A stretch of 64,000 bases of DNA. Source: Polyangia bacterium (GTDB lineage: Bacteria > Myxococcota_A > Polyangia > Nannocystales > Nannocystaceae). Position 1 is the first letter of the stretch; every line of letters begins with the position of its first letter. Under the pieces are notes generated by a model that was not told the origin of the DNA, made no database searches, and saw only the letters and a list, made by a program, of their open reading frames with translations. The position numbers and the translations under genes are program-made. The DNA is taken from contig JAUHWG010000023.1 in the NCBI GenBank assembly GCA_030424595.1, positions 62,001 to 126,000 of the forward strand. The letters are read 5' to 3'. Shown here piece by piece: positions 61,319 to 64,000 of the stretch.

Positions 61319-62185
61319 CTAGGGTCGGCTGGCGCCCCCGCGAAGGTAGGCGGCGTAGGAGGGCCCGCCCGAGCGACGAGCCCTGCGACGGTCGATGAGC
61401 AGGAGGATGACCCCGGTCAAGAGGAGGCCGGCGCCGACCGAGGCGACAGCGATCCCAGGGGTCTCGGTGCTGCGGACGAAGAGCGGGCGATCCTCGAGCG
61501 GCGTCGGCTGGCGGAGCGCGAGCGCAACACCGACGCCGAGCGCCACGCCGCCGACGCTGAGCGAGGCGACCCCGCCCACGCCGGCCGGTCCGAGGCGGCG
61601 ACGCCCAGAGCGTGACGGATCGCCGACATCTGCAGGGTCCGGATCCTCCATCACCGCACGATCGAGGCGGGGCGGCGGCACCTCGACGACAGGCTCACTC
61701 GTCGGCGCAGTCTCTGCCACCTCTGCCTCCGGCGCGGTCGCCTCGCAGAGCTCCTCGCCCAAGGTGTCGACGGTCGTGAGCACCCTGGCGACGATCTCGC
61801 CCTCGGTGCACGACTCGCACTCGCCGCTGTGGCGCAGCGCCTGCTGTCGCAGCTCGCCGCGCTCTAAGGTGATCGAGAAGCCGTAGCGAAACGCGTCCCC
61901 GTCGGCCTGCCGCAGCTCCACCCGCAGCGTCGGCTCGCTCGCCTGCTTCGCCGGCAGGATCTCGAGATCGCGCAGGGTCACGGCGAGGCCCTCACGGACG
62001 CGCTCCTGGATCACCGCGGACTCCTCGAGGAGAGCGCTGGTGTCGACCACCAAGCTCACGCGGTGGACCCCGTCCGTCTCCGAGCACGGCGCTGCGTAGC
62101 CGACGGAGGGCAGCATCATCGACAGGCCGAGCGCGGCCACGAGGGCCGCGCGACGGATCTCGGCGGCTGTCCTGCCGATCCTCAT
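61319..62185 (-). CDS. Exported protein with C-terminal membrane segments, unknown
   Basis: The 288-residue protein has a Sec signal (ALVAALGLSMMLPSVGYAAP), a periplasmic domain with Cys pairs (GECESCTEGE, EELCE), a Pro/Glu-rich linker (PTSEPVVEVPPPRLDR), and two C-terminal hydrophobic segments (VGGVASLSVGGVALGVGVAL and VASVGAGLLLTGVILLLID) followed by an Arg-rich tail. This pattern (periplasmic sensor-like domain, then TM, then short basic tail) recurs in myxobacterial kinase operons. Its start overlaps the FHA-EBP stop (62182-62185). Confidence 0.75.
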   Translation of the reverse strand: MRIGRTAAEIRRAALVAALGLSMMLPSVGYAAPCSETDGVHRVSLVVDTSALLEESAVIQERVREGLAVTLRDLEILPAKQASEPTLRVELRQADGDAFRYGFSITLERGELRQQALRHSGECESCTEGEIVARVLTTVDTLGEELCEATAPEAEVAETAPTSEPVVEVPPPRLDRAVMEDPDPADVGDPSRSGRRRLGPAGVGGVASLSVGGVALGVGVALALRQPTPLEDRPLFVRSTETPGIAVASVGAGLLLTGVILLLIDRRRARRSGGPSYAAYLRGGASRP

Positions 62186-63543
62186 AGGACGCTCGCCTCG
62201 AGGCCTCTCTTGCTCAGCCAGCGGCGGAGCTGATTGCGATGCACGCCGAGCTCCCGGGCCGCCCTGGACACATTTCCCCCGGCCCGCTTGAGCGTGTCCA
62301 AGACCTCGTCATCCTCCCGCTCTCGCAGGCTCGCGGATCGGGCAGCCGCCTCTGCTGGCTCTTCCTGGGCCCGCCGGACCGGAGCGGACGGCCCCGGCTC
62401 GGCGACCACGGACTCTCCCGACCCCGCCGGCAGGTCTCCGCAGAGCACCTGCGAACGGTCTTCAAGGCGCGCCTCCTGAGCCGCAGCCGCGAGCGCCATC
62501 CGCAGCTCGCGGACGTTGCCCGGCCAGGTCTGCAGGAGGCAGCGCTCGATCAAGAGCGGATGAGGGCTGAGACCGGTGAGCATGTCGAGGGCGTCCTGGA
62601 CGAGCCAAGGGATCGACTGCCGGCGCGCTCGGAGCGGCGGCAGGACCACCGAGGGCTCGGCGATCCGATAGTAGAGATCGCCGCGAAAACGGCCGTCGGC
62701 GACCTCCTTGCGGAGATCACGGTTTGTCGCGAGGCAGACGCGCACGTCGAGGCGCAGGGGCTGGACCGCACCCAGAGGCATCGCCTCGCCGCTCTCGAGG
62801 AAGCGCAGCAGCTTCGCCTGAACCCCGAGGTCGAGCTCGCCAAACTCATCGAGGAAGAGCGTCCCGCCGTGCGCCGCCTGGACGTAGCCCGCGGCGTCCG
62901 CCGCAGCGCCCGAGTACGCGCCCTTCCGGGTGCCAAAGAGGAGCCGCTCGGCGACCCCCTCAGGGACCGCGGCGCAGTTGACCGCGACGAAGGGACGCTC
63001 GCCGTCGCCCGTGACCCGATGATAGGTTCGGGCCGCCAGCTCCTTGCCGGTGCCGCTCTCTCCCCGCACCAAGAGGTGACGGCTGAGCTCGGCGAAGCGA
63101 GCGATCCTGTCCCAGCTCTGCCGCAAGCGGGGATCGACGAGCGCGCCGCCCTCTCGGACCACAGGCCCGCTGAGACCGCGGACGTCGGTTGTGTAGACAA
63201 AGAGACAGTGCCCAACCCGGAAGACACTCCCCTCCGCCAAGACCGCCTCCGAGCAACGTTCACCCGCGACGAAGAGTCCATTGCGGCTCCCGAGATCGAT
63301 GATCCTCGTGATCCCATCGCGGATCCGCAGCTCAGCGTGCCGACGGGAGACCAGGCGATCATCCACCTGAACATCCGCGCTCCCCCCTGCGCGACCAATG
63401 CACAGGGAGCGGTGCCCTGAGCTGATCACACGGTGGTCTGGGGCTCCCCCCACCCAGACCATGATCACCCCGGGCAGCGGACGAGCGACCGGCTCCCCCG
63501 CGTCGAGCGGCTCGCAAGCATCGAGCGTCTCTATCTGACGCAT
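62182..63543 (-). CDS. FHA-domain sigma-54-dependent transcriptional activator
   Basis: The 453-residue regulator has an N-terminal FHA domain (IGR at 49-51, SRRH at 66-69, GSRNG at 85-89), which binds phosphothreonine peptides. A sigma-54 AAA+ domain follows with Walker A GESGTGKE at 161-168, Walker B GGTLFLDEF at 226-234 and a C-terminal Fis-type HTH (NVSRAARELGVHRNQLRRWL). The GAFTGA loop reads GAYSGA (208-213), a variant of the sigma-54-contacting motif. The gene starts a four-gene operon. Threonine phosphorylation by the operon's kinase is a likely input. Confidence 0.93.
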   Translation of the reverse strand: MRQIETLDACEPLDAGEPVARPLPGVIMVWVGGAPDHRVISSGHRSLCIGRAGGSADVQVDDRLVSRRHAELRIRDGITRIIDLGSRNGLFVAGERCSEAVLAEGSVFRVGHCLFVYTTDVRGLSGPVVREGGALVDPRLRQSWDRIARFAELSRHLLVRGESGTGKELAARTYHRVTGDGERPFVAVNCAAVPEGVAERLLFGTRKGAYSGAAADAAGYVQAAHGGTLFLDEFGELDLGVQAKLLRFLESGEAMPLGAVQPLRLDVRVCLATNRDLRKEVADGRFRGDLYYRIAEPSVVLPPLRARRQSIPWLVQDALDMLTGLSPHPLLIERCLLQTWPGNVRELRMALAAAAQEARLEDRSQVLCGDLPAGSGESVVAEPGPSAPVRRAQEEPAEAAARSASLREREDDEVLDTLKRAGGNVSRAARELGVHRNQLRRWLSKRGLEASVL

Positions 63544-64000
63544 TTCGCGATTAACGTAACATACAGTGGCGTGAATGCAGAGACTCGGGAGGAGTCTCTT
63601 TTACCCGCTTAAATATGCGCATGTCAGAGGCCCGAGCGATACGACGTCTCGCGATCCGTACGCAACGCCGCACGCGGACCCTCCCCCGACCGTCTCCAAC
63701 GTAGCGGGCGCATCAATTGCGCGTCGTCGGAGCTCGCAGCGTGTCTCGAATCTCCGCCCCATTTAGCGCTGATATGCCGCCCTCGCCCTCTGAAGGCCCG
63801 AGGGCGGCATCCCGGGCGCAAGGCCGGGGAATGGCGAGGTTGTCGCGCACGGAAGAGGAGGAGAGCGGGGTCAATGTGTGCAAGCGGGGCACATTGATCA
63901 TGTCTGGAGCCGATGCAATGCGTCCGACCTCAACCATAATGACAGCGAGCGCCCGCGCGATACCACGCGGGCGCCCGTCGCTGTCCCCGCCTCGATCACT
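63544..64000. other. Non-coding region with four strong hairpins
   Basis: No supported gene. Hairpins: AGAGACTC-GGGAG-GAGTCTCT followed by TTTT (63579-63602), close to a terminator or a 5' UTR stem-loop for the leftward operon; TGCCGCCCTCG/CGAGGGCGGCA (63775-63785, 63799-63809); TCAATGTG/CACATTGA (63871-63878, 63890-63897); and a long interrupted stem GACAGCGA-CGCCCGCG/CGCGGGCG-TCGCTGTC (63941-63985). A/T-rich sequence around 63547-63625 (ATTAACGTAACATAC, TTAAATATGCGC) is the probable promoter region of the FHA-EBP operon. Confidence 0.5.

Overview
The window is very G+C-rich, gene-dense chromosomal DNA that most resembles a myxobacterium of the suborder Nannocystineae (Plesiocystis/Enhygromyxa/Nannocystis type). 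The basis is the gene mix: at least eight predicted lipoproteins with Ser/Thr/Gly/Asp-rich stalks and Cys-rich modules (including the CGNGVxExGExCDDGN repeat), four large Hanks-type Ser/Thr kinases (three with long C-terminal repeat or TPR regions), an FHA-domain sigma-54 activator, and an ECF sigma factor beside a kinase. The lineage is inferred from gene content. There is no rRNA, tRNA, CRISPR array, prophage or intact insertion sequence that I can see.

Layout. 1-9.5 kb: a partial methyltransferase, a lipoprotein serine hydrolase coupled to a small outer-membrane-like protein, a DUF1295 membrane protein, a flavoprotein with flavin-halogenase motifs, an unknown protein, a 333-bp palindromic element, an FeS-type cryptochrome/photolyase and a divergent DUF2256-DUF3253 protein. 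9.5-17.2 kb: a Cys-rich lipoprotein, the alkylation-repair operon alkA(Ada-AraC-AlkA)-ogt, a YdeI-like protein, a DUF1579-like lipoprotein, an ETHE1/Blh-like MBL hydrolase and a GNAT acetyltransferase. 17.2-29.2 kb: repeat-bearing lipoproteins, a lipoprotein carrying a PEP-synthase-type ATP-grasp domain, an unknown helical protein, two coupled small proteins, a PAS histidine kinase, an MscS channel, a double STAS-like protein and an AEC permease. 29.3-40 kb: a decayed gene, an ECF sigma factor tail-to-tail with a TPR kinase (itself preceded by a coupled 65-aa ORF), then a possible lipid-modification group (54-aa membrane peptide, sterol-desaturase-like hydroxylase, Lgt-like protein, COG1964 radical SAM enzyme), an M23 lipoprotein and a P450. 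40-54 kb: a second TPR kinase, a CNNM/CBS transporter, a PHB-depolymerase-like lipoprotein, a histidine kinase, a Cys-rich lipoprotein and a 1627-aa kinase with FG-GAP repeats. 54-64 kb: a DUF1279 protein, a lipoprotein-LytS-LytTR operon, a bestrophin-like channel, and a four-gene operon (FHA-EBP, membrane protein, lipoprotein, Ser/Thr kinase), followed by a stretch of strong hairpins.

How it works together. The window is dominated by signalling and envelope genes. Several operons are tightly coupled by ATGA/GTGA overlaps (1955, 23679, 33628, 35958, 55743, 56885, 60717, 62182). Two kinase modules place a likely phosphorylation target next to the kinase: the ECF sigma factor at 30.0 kb and the FHA activator at 62-63.5 kb. 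The main unexplained signal is a set of imperfect palindromic repeats of roughly 35-330 bp whose outer ends are CTAG or near it, and which repeatedly supply the TAG stop codon of the adjacent gene. I interpret them as non-autonomous mobile elements, possibly of the IS630/mariner type.
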